From CAZJGG01 sp964545475 (lineage in GTDB: Bacteria > Bacillota > Clostridia > Lachnospirales > JAISER01), in NCBI GenBank assembly GCA_964545475.1, contig CAZJGG010000002.1:1-64000 (forward strand): 64,000 nucleotides of DNA, given 5' to 3'. The notes beneath the pieces were generated by a model. That model was not told where the DNA came from, searched no databases, and worked only from the letters and a program-made list of their open reading frames with translations. The position numbers were made by a program, and so were the translations under genes. Below, in pieces: positions 7,947-16,637 of the stretch (its first letter is position 1; the number at the start of each line of letters is the position of its first letter).

Positions 7947-8104
7947 TACTCCTTAACCATATAAAATAGTACTGAGTTGCGAGCAAATTTTGCTTGTGGC
8001 AAGGAAGAGACGACGCCGTGTGCTAGCGGCACACAAGAAGTTGATGACGCAGTTCACAAGTAAAATTCGCCGCAAGGCAGTGCTATTTTATGTGGTTAGG
8101 AGTA
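7947..8104. mobile_element. MITE family A, copy 1 (158 bp)
   Basis: The termini TACTCCTTAACC and GGTTAGGAGTA are inverted repeats extending about 23 bp inward, and TA dinucleotides flank the element (7945-7946, 8105-8106). There is no coding capacity. Related copies of almost the same length occur at 39745 and 47065. TA duplication is the mark of IS630/mariner-type mobilisation. It sits between the GntR gene and the importer operon, and the first start codon in frame with the binding protein (8090) falls inside it. Confidence 0.85.
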
Positions 8105-8143
8105 TATATAGCAGCTAAACCATATTATATGAGGAGTGTGTTT

Positions 8144-9718
8144 ATGAAGAAGTTAGTTAGTTTAGTAATGGCAGGAGCACTTTGCCTTTCCGTTTTAACA
8201 GCATGTGGCTCAAACGGCGAAAAGCCTGCCCAACAGCAACAACAAGAGCAAAGCGGCGAAACCAAAGGAGAGGCAAATGAGGCAGAAAGCACAAAAGTTA
8301 AAGATACTTTTATTGTTGCTACAAAAAGAGAACCTAAATCTTTAGTGCCTCATGGTTCAAACGATACAGGCACAAGCTTTGTTACAGCTCTTATTTACGA
8401 TTCTTTACTTTCATTTGATAAAGACATGAACGTTATACCGTGTCTTGCAACAGATTGGGAGAAAAAAGATGACGTTACTTATGTTTTTAACCTTAGAGAT
8501 GATGTTTATTTCCATAACGGAGAAAAACTTACAGCAGAAGACGTTAAATTTACATTTGAAAAAGCTGCTAAATCCCCGGCTACAATTGCTCAGCTTGGCA
8601 TGATTGACCCGGAGAAAACAAACGTTGTAGACGAAAATACAATTGAAATTGTACTTAGCAAGCCTTTTCCTCCAATTCTTAACTCTCTTGCCCTTGAAAT
8701 TGCAAGCATTGTTAACAAAAAAGCCTTTGAAGAAGGCAACTTCGAGGAAAGCCCAATCGGCACAGGTCCTTTTACATTTAAACAATGGGTTTCCGGCGAC
8801 AGACTTGAACTTAACGGAAACAAAGAATATTGGGGCGAAAAAGCGGCAATTAACACACTTGTTTTACGCCTTATTCCTGAAGCAACAACAAGAGCTATTG
8901 AAATTGAAACTGGTGGCGTAGACATGGCTTTAGGTTTATCCGATAGTGATACAATTAACTTGAGAGAAAATCCTAATGTAAACATGTATACAGAAAACAT
9001 TTTAAATACTTCATACATGTCATTTAACTGCTCTAAAGCACCTTTTGACAACGCTAAAGTGCGTGCGGCTATAACTTACGCTATAGACGCAAAAGCTGTT
9101 GCAGATGCGGCATCCTTTGGCTTGGCTGAACAATCGTTCTCTCCAATTGCGCCGGGAGTGTTCGGTTACTACAATCCGGGTCAAGTTTACGAATATAACC
9201 CAGAAAAAGCAAAAGAACTTTTGGCAGAAGCAGGCTTCCCAGACGGCTTTAAAACTACTTTAACTCAATCCGGCGACGACGCACAAGCAGAAATGATTCA
9301 AAACATGCTTGGTAAAGTTGGTATATCAGTTGAAATTAACTCTGTAGACTTTGCAAATTGGCTTGATGCTTTAGTTAACGGCAAACAAGAAATGTATCTT
9401 GGCGGCTGGACAGTTTCTACAGCAGATGCTGACGGCGGCTTAAACGAACCATTTAATTCTAAAAACCACGGCGACGGCGGCAACCGTTCTTTCTATACAA
9501 ACACTGAACTTGACGAAATTTTAGAAGCTGCCGCAGTTGAGCTTGATACTGAAAAACGTCTTGAACTTTACAAAGAAGCTCAAACAATTATTGCTAACGA
9601 TGCAGTTTATGTTAACCTAATGATTGGCCGTACTAATGTAGCAACTAAAAAAGAGGTTACAAACCTTGAGCTTATGCCAACACAAAACATTAAGCTTAAC
9701 CTTATCAGATTTGAATAA
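8144..9718 (+). CDS. Extracytoplasmic solute-binding protein, family 5
   Basis: A 524-residue lipoprotein of the DppA/OppA/NikA family (SBP_bac_5). It begins MKKLVSLVMAGALCLSVLTAC, a lipobox with the lipidated Cys at residue 21, then a Gln/Glu-rich linker. Y-D-S-L-L-S-F-D, F-N-L-R-D-D-V-Y-F-H-N-G-E-K-L-T-A-E-D-V and I-G-T-G-P-F are hallmark segments of the family. An earlier in-frame start at 8090 lies inside the MITE; GAGGAG at 8131-8136 and the signal peptide put the start at 8144. Family members capture peptides, nickel complexes, opines and other compounds. The downstream amidohydrolase and creatininase-family genes suggest a small amide or amino compound rather than a general peptide, which is inference. 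Confidence 0.88.
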   Translation: MKKLVSLVMAGALCLSVLTACGSNGEKPAQQQQQEQSGETKGEANEAESTKVKDTFIVATKREPKSLVPHGSNDTGTSFVTALIYDSLLSFDKDMNVIPCLATDWEKKDDVTYVFNLRDDVYFHNGEKLTAEDVKFTFEKAAKSPATIAQLGMIDPEKTNVVDENTIEIVLSKPFPPILNSLALEIASIVNKKAFEEGNFEESPIGTGPFTFKQWVSGDRLELNGNKEYWGEKAAINTLVLRLIPEATTRAIEIETGGVDMALGLSDSDTINLRENPNVNMYTENILNTSYMSFNCSKAPFDNAKVRAAITYAIDAKAVADAASFGLAEQSFSPIAPGVFGYYNPGQVYEYNPEKAKELLAEAGFPDGFKTTLTQSGDDAQAEMIQNMLGKVGISVEINSVDFANWLDALVNGKQEMYLGGWTVSTADADGGLNEPFNSKNHGDGGNRSFYTNTELDEILEAAAVELDTEKRLELYKEAQTIIANDAVYVNLMIGRTNVATKKEVTNLELMPTQNIKLNLIRFE

Positions 9719-9729
9719 TTTTTAAAACC

Positions 9730-9793
9730 GTAGGGAACGACCCTCGTGTCATTCCGTTTTTCATAAGTGGAGTAGTCGTTCCCTACTTTTTTT
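9730..9793 (+). terminator. Hairpin between binding-protein and permease genes
   Basis: GTAGGGAACGAC (9730-9741) pairs perfectly with GTCGTTCCCTAC (9775-9786), followed by seven T. It lies inside the apparent operon, so it probably attenuates readthrough and protects the upstream message, giving more binding protein than permease. Confidence 0.7.
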
Positions 9794-9845
9794 TGAATTA
9801 GTTATGAAATGAACATATTTGCAACACTTTGACTAGGGTGATTAG

Positions 9846-10817
9846 ATGATAAAATATATAGCAAAAAGGTTGCTTATGATGATTCCTGTTATTATAGGCG
9901 TAACCTTTATAGTATTTACTATTTTGCACTTTACCCCGGGGGATCCGGCTCGTACAATTTTAGGTGAGCTTGCCACAAAAGAAGAAGTGGACGCCCTTAG
10001 GGAGCAGCTTGGACTTAACAAAGGTTTTTTTGAGCAATATTTTAATTACATAAAAAATATAGTAATGCATTTGGATTTCGGCAACTCGTTTATAAACGGA
10101 AAGGATGTTTCAAAAGAGCTTTTTTCCCGTTTCCCAACTACGTTTTTGTTGGCATCGTTAAGCATGATTTTGGCTGCGGCTATAGGCATACCATCCGGAA
10201 TTATTTCAGCCACAAAACAGTATTCCATTTTTGACAACTTCGTTACAGTGTTTTCCCTTGTAAGCTTAGCTATGCCAAGTTTTTGGCTTGGTCTTATGCT
10301 TATAATAGCTTTTTGTTTAAAACTTCATATTTTTCCGGCTTCCGGTTTTTATGGGCCGCAATATTGGGTTTTGCCTGTTATTACGGTAGGCACTGGTTGT
10401 GCTGCCGGTATAATGAGAACTACTCGTTCCAGTATGTTGGAAGTTGTTAGGCAGGACTACATACGAACCGCCAGAAGTAAAGGTCAAAAGGAAAATATAA
10501 TAGTAAGAAAACACGCTTTAAGAAACGCTATTATTCCTGTTATTACAATTATGGGCTTACAGTTTGGACACCAATTGGCAGGAACGGTTGTTGTAGAATC
10601 TATTTTCGCTATACCGGGCTTAGGTAAGCTTTTGGTAGATTCCATTGCGGCAAAAGATTTGCCGATGATTCAAAGCGGCGTTTTATTTTTAGCCGTTGTT
10701 TTCAGTTTGGTAAACTTATTTGTAGACGTTATGTATGCATTTATTGATCCAAGAATACGTTCTCTTTACGTCAGAATAAAGCCAAAACAGATAAAGGCGG
10801 GTGAGACAAATGCATAA
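9846..10817 (+). CDS. ABC importer permease, DppB/OppB type
   Basis: A 323-residue inner permease subunit. Six hydrophobic segments are visible, starting at residues about 10-30. The N-terminal pattern F-T-P-G-D-P-A and the cytoplasmic EAA loop R-T-A-R-S-K-G-Q-K-E-N-I-I-V-R-K-H-A-L-R-N-A (about 200-222), which contacts the ATPases, are diagnostic of the DppB/OppB half. It pairs with the following DppC-type subunit, whose start overlaps its last 8 bases, so translation is coupled. The 127-base gap upstream holds the attenuator hairpin. Confidence 0.9.
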   Translation: MIKYIAKRLLMMIPVIIGVTFIVFTILHFTPGDPARTILGELATKEEVDALREQLGLNKGFFEQYFNYIKNIVMHLDFGNSFINGKDVSKELFSRFPTTFLLASLSMILAAAIGIPSGIISATKQYSIFDNFVTVFSLVSLAMPSFWLGLMLIIAFCLKLHIFPASGFYGPQYWVLPVITVGTGCAAGIMRTTRSSMLEVVRQDYIRTARSKGQKENIIVRKHALRNAIIPVITIMGLQFGHQLAGTVVVESIFAIPGLGKLLVDSIAAKDLPMIQSGVLFLAVVFSLVNLFVDVMYAFIDPRIRSLYVRIKPKQIKAGETNA

Positions 10818-11676
10818 TACAGAAACTTTCAAAAAGAAAAGCCTTTGGGCAGATGCATGGAAAAGACTTAGAAAAAACCGCATGGCTATGATTGGTCTTG
10901 GCATAATTACAATGTTTATTATTTTGGCTATTTTTGCAGATCAAATCGCCCCATATGGCTACGACGACCAAGACTTAAACAGACGATTTATGTTTCCTAA
11001 TAAAGATTTTTGGTTTGGAACGGATATGTTTGGGCGCTGTATTTTAAGCCGTATTATTTACGGCGCTAGAATATCTTTACAAGTAGGCTTTGTAGCTGTT
11101 ACCATATCCGGTTGTATCGGAGGAACTTTAGGCGCAATTGCTGGATACTATGGTAATACTGTAGACAATGTAATAATGCGCTTTTTAGATATAATTATGG
11201 CAATACCAAGTGTTTTACTTGCGATTATTATTGCAACCTCTCTTGGTTCGGGTCTTGGCAACCTTATGCTTGCTGTTGGTTTGGCTTCCGTGCCTAGTTA
11301 TGCTCGTCTTGTACGTGCTTCCATACTTACAATAAAAGAACAGGAATTTGTAGAAGCCGCACGCCTTGTAGGATGTTCAGATGCAAGAATAATTTTCAGA
11401 CATATGATACCAAATGTTATGGCTCCAATAATCGTACAGGTTACATTAAGCATGGCTTTAGCTATATTAAGCGCATCAACATTAAGCTTTATAGGGCTTG
11501 GCATAAAGCCGCCTACGCCTGAATGGGGCGCAATGCTTTCCGCAGGGCGTGCTTATATAAGGGATTACTGGCATGTTGTAACTTTCCCGGGGTTGGCAAT
11601 AGTTACAGTAATTTTGGCGCTTAACCTTTTGGGTGACGGCTTAAGAGATGCGCTTGATCCAAGAATGAAGCGTTAG
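10810..11676 (+). CDS. ABC importer permease, DppC/OppC type
   Basis: A 288-residue second permease. A cytoplasmic N-terminus of about 30 residues (F-K-K-K-S-L-W-A-D-A-W-K-R-L-R-K-N-R-M-A) leads into the first transmembrane helix. G-T-D-M-F-G-R-C-I-L-S-R-I-I-Y-G-A-R is the standard DppC signature, and E-A-A-R-L-V-G-C-S-D near residue 180 is the ATPase-contacting EAA loop. A GTG at 10801 is also in frame, but the ATG at 10810 has GGTGAG correctly spaced ahead of it. It overlaps the DppB-type gene by 8 bases and is followed 14 bases later by the first ATPase gene. Confidence 0.9.
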   Translation: MHNTETFKKKSLWADAWKRLRKNRMAMIGLGIITMFIILAIFADQIAPYGYDDQDLNRRFMFPNKDFWFGTDMFGRCILSRIIYGARISLQVGFVAVTISGCIGGTLGAIAGYYGNTVDNVIMRFLDIIMAIPSVLLAIIIATSLGSGLGNLMLAVGLASVPSYARLVRASILTIKEQEFVEAARLVGCSDARIIFRHMIPNVMAPIIVQVTLSMALAILSASTLSFIGLGIKPPTPEWGAMLSAGRAYIRDYWHVVTFPGLAIVTVILALNLLGDGLRDALDPRMKR

Positions 11677-11690
11677 GCAGGTGTAGATAA

Positions 11691-12680
11691 ATGGAAAAAG
11701 AACAGAACTTTCTCGAAATAACCAATTTAAAGGTAGAATACCATACAGACGATGTGACTGTTAAAGCCGTAAATGGTGTAGATTTAGTATTAAATAAAGG
11801 CGAAACATTAGGTCTTGTTGGAGAAACCGGGGCAGGGAAAACAACAACAGCTTTAAGTATGTTGTCATTACTTCCAGACCCACAGGGTAAAGTAACCAGC
11901 GGAAAAATCATGTTTGAGGGTAATAACGTTTTAGATATGTCTCTGACAGAGCTTAGAAAGCTTCGTGGCAACAAAATGTCTATGATATTCCAAGACCCAA
12001 TGACTTCTTTAAACCCTATTATGACGGTAGGCGACCAAATTGCCGAAGTTGTAAAGCTTCACCAAAACGTTTCATTGGCTGAGGCTAACCGCAGAGCTAT
12101 GGAAATGTTAGAGACAGTAGGAATTCCGGCAGAGCGTTTTTATGAATATCCTCATCAGTTTTCCGGCGGAATGAAGCAGAGAGTTGTTATAGCTATTGCT
12201 CTTGCTTGTAACCCGGGTTTGCTTATTGCAGACGAGCCTACAACGGCTCTTGACGTAACAATACAAGCCCAGGTTTTAGAGCTTATGAACAGGCTTAAGC
12301 AAGAATTTAATACCGCTCTTTTACTCATAACCCACGACCTTGGCATTGTTGCGGAAATGTGCGATAGAGTAATGATTATGTATTGCGGAGAAATTGTTGA
12401 ATCCGGGACGATAAACGATGTATTTGAAAAACCCGGGCATCCATATACTTTAGGGCTTTTTGGTTCAATACCGGATATTGAAACTAATGTAACAAGGCTT
12501 AAACCTATTATGGGGCAAGTGCCTGATCCATCAAATTTACCCCCTGGATGTAAATTTGCAAACCGTTGCGGCGATTGCACGGATAGATGCATAAAAGAAG
12601 AGCCGGAAGCTTATGAAGTTTCGCCGGGGCATAAAGTGAAATGCTTTTTGGCGCAAAACGCCGGAGGTGACGTAAAATGA
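11691..12680 (+). CDS. ABC importer ATPase, DppD/OppD type
   Basis: A 329-residue ATP-binding subunit. The Walker A is G-E-T-G-A-G-K-T-T (near residue 43), the Q-loop [10 protein letters not shown], the signature F-S-G-G-M-K-Q-R, the Walker [13 protein letters not shown], and the switch His is in I-T-H-D-L. The C-terminal extension contains the oligopeptide-transporter motif with four cysteines ([14 protein letters not shown]), which in some homologues holds an iron-sulfur cluster. The stop overlaps the next start as ATGA. It drives substrate uptake together with the DppF-type subunit. Confidence 0.9.
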   Translation: MEKEQNFLEITNLKVEYHTDDVTVKAVNGVDLVLNKGETLGLVGETGAGKTTTALSMLSLLPDPQGKVTSGKIMFEGNNVLDMSLTELRKLRGNKMSMIFQDPMTSLNPIMTVGDQIAEVVKLHQNVSLAEANRRAMEMLETVGIPAERFYEYPHQFSGGMKQRVVIAIALACNPGLLIADEPTTALDVTIQAQVLELMNRLKQEFNTALLLITHDLGIVAEMCDRVMIMYCGEIVESGTINDVFEKPGHPYTLGLFGSIPDIETNVTRLKPIMGQVPDPSNLPPGCKFANRCGDCTDRCIKEEPEAYEVSPGHKVKCFLAQNAGGDVK

Positions 12681-13630
12681 GCCAGCTTGAAGTTAAAAAC
12701 CTGAAAAAATACTTTAAAACCCCGAGAGGAACTCTCCATGCGGTAGACGGTATAGACTTTAAAATAGAAAAAGGTCAGACACTTGGCATCGTTGGGGAGT
12801 CCGGCTGTGGTAAATCCACCCTTGGGCGTGTTGTTTTACATTTGCTTGAAAAAACCGAAGGTCAAATATACTTTGAGGGCGAAGATATTTCTAACATTAA
12901 TAAAAAACAGCTTAAAGACATACGTAAAGATATGCAAATGATTTTTCAAGACCCTTTCTCTAGCTTAAACCCACGTATGACCGTATCTGAAATTATTGCA
13001 GAGCCTATGATTGTACATAAGACCATGGAAAACGGGCAGGGGGTTTTAAGAAGAGTTGCGGAGCTTATGGATATTGTAGGCTTAGCAAGACGCCTTGAAA
13101 ACACATACCCTCACGAGCTGGACGGCGGAAGGAGACAACGTATCGGAGTAGCAAGAGCATTGGCTTTAAACCCTAAGTTTATTGTTTGCGACGAGCCAGT
13201 GTCCGCTTTGGACGTATCAATCCAAGCCCAAATACTGAATCTTATGATGGACTTGCAGGACGAACTTGGTCTTACTTATATTTTTATTACCCACGATTTA
13301 TCAGTAGTTAAGCATATTTCCAATGAAATTGGCGTTATGTACCTTGGCAAAATGGTTGAAAAAACCACATCTGATAAGTTATTTAAGAAACAGTATCACC
13401 CTTATACAAAAGCACTTTTATCGGCCATTCCGTCGGTAAAATTAGATGCTAGACGTGAAAGAATAATACTTAAAGGGGAAATTTCATCTCCAATAAACCC
13501 GAAACCGGGTTGCCGCTTTGCTCCTCGCTGTTTATATGCGCAGAACAAATGCTTTAACGATTCCCCAGAATTTAGAATGATTGAAGACGGACACCAAGTT
13601 GCGTGCCACTTTGCGGAAAAGGTGAACTAA
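12677..13630 (+). CDS. ABC importer ATPase, DppF/OppF type, variant signature
   Basis: A 317-residue second ATPase. The Walker A is G-E-S-G-C-G-K-S-T, the Q-loop [11 protein letters not shown], and the Walker [13 protein letters not shown], with the H-loop in I-T-H-D-L-S. The ABC signature reads L-D-G-G-R-R-Q-R instead of L-S-G-G-Q-Q-Q-R, so the Ser that contacts ATP gamma-phosphate is Asp; this variant occurs in some DppF homologues and may make one of the two ATP sites less active. A C-terminal C-R-F-A-P-R-C-x6-C segment is present. It overlaps the DppD-type gene by 4 bases and is followed after 6 bases by the amidohydrolase gene. Confidence 0.88.
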   Translation: MSQLEVKNLKKYFKTPRGTLHAVDGIDFKIEKGQTLGIVGESGCGKSTLGRVVLHLLEKTEGQIYFEGEDISNINKKQLKDIRKDMQMIFQDPFSSLNPRMTVSEIIAEPMIVHKTMENGQGVLRRVAELMDIVGLARRLENTYPHELDGGRRQRIGVARALALNPKFIVCDEPVSALDVSIQAQILNLMMDLQDELGLTYIFITHDLSVVKHISNEIGVMYLGKMVEKTTSDKLFKKQYHPYTKALLSAIPSVKLDARRERIILKGEISSPINPKPGCRFAPRCLYAQNKCFNDSPEFRMIEDGHQVACHFAEKVN

Positions 13631-13636
13631 AGTCTT

Positions 13637-14440
13637 ATGGTATATGATGCTCATGTTCACTTCGGAAACGGAGAAAAAATACGAAATATTATAAAAACCA
13701 GCGTGTTTTATGATGAATTTCCATGTTATCAAGGTGCGCAGCCAGATAAGATAGATAATTATGACAAGCTATTAAAGCAGAACGGCTTAGCCGGAGCTAC
13801 GCTTATGCCTTTTGTTTTTAAAGAAAACGTGCCAAAAGAAGAAAATGCCGAACTTCTCCAATTTTGTGAAAGTAATGAAGGGTTTTACCCGTTTCTGCTT
13901 TTAGACGAAAAAGACGTTAATGCGGCGGAACAGCATAAAAACCAAATATATGGTGTAAAAGAGCACTTCATACAGACAGAAAGTGTTTTAACCAATGAAA
14001 AAGCCCAAATTTTTGATATTGTAAATAAGTACGGTATAACGTTTGTTATTCACTCAACAGGCGCACAGCGTATTGAGTACGTTTCAAGCATTTTAAAGCT
14101 GTTTCCCCACATAAAAATACAAATAGCCCACATGGGGCGGGGAAGCATAAACCAGCTGGATTTTATTTTTGAGGTAATGGCGGCTTTTAAGGGATATGAC
14201 AATGTTTTTTATGACACTTCTACAATAAGGGATTGCAGAATATTAGAAAAATCCGTTAACTTAATTGGCCCTGAAAGAATTTTGTATGGCTCTGATTTTC
14301 CGTTTTCCATGGAAAACACAGAAGAAGATATAATAGAAAAACAAATAAGCCATGTGCTAAAATCAAAAATATCCGATGACGCAAAAGAACGTATATTAGG
14401 CGGAAATTTTAAAAATTTAATAGCAAAGCGAGATGTTTAA
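13637..14440 (+). CDS. Amidohydrolase-2 family TIM-barrel metalloenzyme
   Basis: A 267-residue protein of the amidohydrolase superfamily (amidohydrolase_2 branch). D-A-H-V-H-F at residues 4-9 provides the first two metal ligands. The His in V-I-H-S-T and in I-A-H-M-G-R-G are the strand-5 and strand-6 positions, and Y-G-S-D-F-P-F near 215 supplies the catalytic Asp. Members hydrolyse or decarboxylate small C-N or C-C compounds. The gene lies 6 bases after the transporter ATPase and 2 bases before the creatininase-family gene, so it is part of one operon and probably acts on the imported substrate. The precise reaction cannot be read from the sequence. Confidence 0.8.
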   Translation: MVYDAHVHFGNGEKIRNIIKTSVFYDEFPCYQGAQPDKIDNYDKLLKQNGLAGATLMPFVFKENVPKEENAELLQFCESNEGFYPFLLLDEKDVNAAEQHKNQIYGVKEHFIQTESVLTNEKAQIFDIVNKYGITFVIHSTGAQRIEYVSSILKLFPHIKIQIAHMGRGSINQLDFIFEVMAAFKGYDNVFYDTSTIRDCRILEKSVNLIGPERILYGSDFPFSMENTEEDIIEKQISHVLKSKISDDAKERILGGNFKNLIAKRDV

Positions 14441-14442
14441 TT

Positions 14443-15195
14443 TTGAAAGGTATAAAACTTAAAGAAATAACTCACAAGCAATGCAAACCTTTGCTTAACG
14501 AAGATGCTATAGTAGTTTTGCCAATTGGAGGCGGAGTTAAGGAGCACGGCTCACATTTGCCTCTTGGAACAGACTTTTTTGTTACAGATTTTATAGCAGA
14601 AAAAGTTGTGGAGCGCAACGAAGTTTTGCTCTTGCCAACGCTTCCTTACGCATACTTCCCGGCTTTTGTGGATTGGGAAGGCAGCGTTTCCATACAAGCA
14701 GACAACTTTATTGCTTATGTAAAAGACATAATATTAAGTTTTCAGAAATTCGGCGTAAAAAAGTTTTTAATAATTGACGGCGGTGTATCTACTCAACAGC
14801 CTCTTATAATACTATCCAGAACTTTGTTTAACGAATATGGCATACATGTAGCGTTAACAAACATTTTAGGATTAGGCAGAGAAGTTGAAAAAGAAATTTG
14901 CCAGCAAAAGCAAGGCGGCCACGGTGACGAAACCGAGACAAGCTGTATGCTTCATATTAATGAAAAATTAGTAAAAATGGAAGAGACCTGCGAAGAATAC
15001 ACTACACCTGCTCCGGGATGCTCTGTTAACGGTATTTTAAAAGTTTATATGCCCGGTAAAATGGACACGAAAAGCGGAATTAACGGTAACAGTACCCTTG
15101 CCACTAAAGAAAAAGGCGAAAAAGTTTTAAATGCAATGATAGATGATATTTGCAATTTTTTAGACAATTTTCGCAATTTTAGGGGAAATAATTAA
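14443..15195 (+). CDS. Creatininase-family amidase
   Basis: A 250-residue member of the creatinine amidohydrolase family, which opens cyclic or linear amides using a dinuclear metal site. L-P-I-G-G-G-V-K-E-H-G-S-H-L-P-L-G-T-D at about 27-45 corresponds to the family signature that usually reads G-S-x-E-Q-H-G-P-H-L-P; Glu, His and Asp are retained as ligands. G-G-H-G-D-E-T-E-T-S near 165 supplies the further His/Glu pair. Translation most likely starts at TTG two bases after the preceding stop, so coupling is expected. Besides creatinine, the family covers formamide-type and peptide-modifying hydrolases, so the substrate remains open. Confidence 0.8.
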   Translation: MKGIKLKEITHKQCKPLLNEDAIVVLPIGGGVKEHGSHLPLGTDFFVTDFIAEKVVERNEVLLLPTLPYAYFPAFVDWEGSVSIQADNFIAYVKDIILSFQKFGVKKFLIIDGGVSTQQPLIILSRTLFNEYGIHVALTNILGLGREVEKEICQQKQGGHGDETETSCMLHINEKLVKMEETCEEYTTPAPGCSVNGILKVYMPGKMDTKSGINGNSTLATKEKGEKVLNAMIDDICNFLDNFRNFRGNN

Positions 15196-16424
15196 TGACT
15201 AATAAAAATTACTTGGACTATTATGCTTATAAATCCCAAAATGGGGAGCAAATTAAGTTTGTCAGCGGCGATGGAGCGGCTTTAACAGATGAAAGAGGCT
15301 GTACTTATATAGATTTAGATGAAATTATTAATATTTTAGGGCAAAATAATCAAGAATTTAATAATCGGATTATGAGCGTATTGACCGGGCCGGATATGGC
15401 GAAAGGGGGCGTCCACCCTCAAAAGGAAGCTCTTATTCAAAGCTTATTAGAAATAACAGAAGACAAGTTTAATAAAATGTTTTTTGCTTCCAGCGCCAGC
15501 GAATCTGTGGAATCAGCAATAAAACTGGCGAAGAAAGCTACCGGAAGAACAGAAATATTATGTTTTTGGAACAGCGTTCACGGTCGTACTTATGTTAGTT
15601 CGTCTGTTTCTGGCAAAAAAAACAGAAAAAACGGTTATGGTCCGTTAGCAGCAGGGGTTGTGTACAGTCCATACCCAAAATGTATATGCTGTATACATAA
15701 TCTTTGCTCGGAAAACTGCGGTTTTAAATGTATTGAGCATTTGGACAGAATTGTAGACAATGAATCTGCTGATGATATTGCGGCATTAATTATTGAACCC
15801 ATACAAACATTTGAAGGAAACTGCCCACCGGAGGGTTATTTAAAAAGGTTATTTGAATGGGCTAAGGCAAAAGACATTTTGGTTATCTTTGACGAAGTGC
15901 AAAGCGGCATAGGCCGCACAGGGAAAATGTTTCGGTATATGCATGAAGAAATTACGCCGGATATTCTTTTGACGGGTAAAGGCCTTGGCAACGGCATACA
16001 TATATCTGCTCTTTTGTTTAACGAAGGGATTGTGCCTGAAAAGGATTTAAGAATACTTGCCGGAGGCAGCGGAGATAACGAAGTTTCGTGCGCCGCAGCG
16101 GCGGCAGTGCTATCTTATGTTAAAAAGCCAGAGACTATTGAGAGAATAGCAAAAATCGGGCAAATGCTTAAGACTGCTGTTAATGGAGTTAAAGAAAAAT
16201 ACGGCTTTATTGAACAAGTGCGTGGCGACGGTTTGATGATTGCCATTGAATTTACAACAGAAGAAATTTGCAATAAAATACTTCAAGTTTTAATAGATAA
16301 TAAATTTATAATTATGGCTGTTAACAAAACACTTATTTTTAAACCACCGTTGGTTTTGACAGAAGTACAGGCGCAAAGTTTTATTAGCACTTTGTTAAAA
16401 TCTTTTGATGAAGTTTCTTTGTAA
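15195..16424 (+). CDS. Class III PLP-dependent aminotransferase
   Basis: A 409-residue fold-type I PLP enzyme. Segments seen are F-F-A-S-S-A-S-E-S-V-E-S-A-I-K-L-A (phosphate-binding region, about 95-111), F-W-N-S-V-H-G-R-T-Y, I-F-D-E-V-Q-S-G-I-G-R-T-G with the PLP-contacting Asp, and L-T-G-K-G-L-G-N-G with the Schiff-base Lys near residue 262. This is the family of omega-amino-acid and 2,2-dialkylglycine aminotransferases. A Cys-rich insertion (C-I-C-C-I-H-N-L-C-S-E-N-C-G-F-K-C, about 160-176) is unusual and could bind metal. The start codon overlaps the preceding stop by one base. It is the last gene of the importer operon, probably deaminating the amine released by the two hydrolases. Confidence 0.85.
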   Translation: MTNKNYLDYYAYKSQNGEQIKFVSGDGAALTDERGCTYIDLDEIINILGQNNQEFNNRIMSVLTGPDMAKGGVHPQKEALIQSLLEITEDKFNKMFFASSASESVESAIKLAKKATGRTEILCFWNSVHGRTYVSSSVSGKKNRKNGYGPLAAGVVYSPYPKCICCIHNLCSENCGFKCIEHLDRIVDNESADDIAALIIEPIQTFEGNCPPEGYLKRLFEWAKAKDILVIFDEVQSGIGRTGKMFRYMHEEITPDILLTGKGLGNGIHISALLFNEGIVPEKDLRILAGGSGDNEVSCAAAAAVLSYVKKPETIERIAKIGQMLKTAVNGVKEKYGFIEQVRGDGLMIAIEFTTEEICNKILQVLIDNKFIIMAVNKTLIFKPPLVLTEVQAQSFISTLLKSFDEVSL

Positions 16425-16436
16425 AGCTATAATACA

Positions 16437-16475
16437 AAAATAAGGGTGTGTCTTTAAAGACGCACCCTTATTTTT
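16437..16475. terminator. Bidirectional terminator closing the importer operon
   Basis: AATAAGGGTGTGTC and its complement GACGCACCCTTATT form a stem around TTTAAA with one G-U pair; T-runs flank it in both orientations. It separates the rightward operon from leftward argG-argH. Confidence 0.8.
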
Positions 16476-16499
16476 GCCATAATTCTTTTGCACAATGCC

Positions 16500-16630
16500 A
16501 TTTGGAACTCGGAACGTTCCCTACAAATCTATTTTAAAAATGACATAATGGAACATAAGAATGCAATATTGTAGGGAGCGCATTGTATGCGTTCCGCAGG
16601 CTGACAACAGTCCTTGTCGGAAGCCTGAGG
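16500..16630. repeat. Intergenic hairpin-rich segment after argH
   Basis: GGAGCGCAT/TATGCGTTCC (about 16576-16595) and CAGGCT...AAGCCTG with inner ACAA/TTGT (about 16598-16629) are strong short stems; GTTCCCTACA near 16514 mirrors TGTAGGGAGC near 16571. The GTAGGGA sequence also appears in the attenuator at 9730. It looks like a decayed small repeat that may also terminate argH transcription. Confidence 0.45.
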
Positions 16631-16637
16631 CCATTTT

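Noticed and set aside
7823..8032. Short leftward frame across the GntR gene end and the MITE
   Set aside because: It crosses the MITE boundary and the 3' end of the real gene, with no ribosome site.
8090..8143. Upstream extension of the binding-protein gene to the in-frame ATG at 8090
   Set aside because: That codon lies in the MITE end and would put residues before a complete lipoprotein signal; the ribosome site supports 8144.
15195..16424. Second copy of argD
   Set aside because: It lacks ArgD-specific motifs, carries a cysteine-rich insertion and belongs to the importer operon, so a different class III aminotransferase is more likely.
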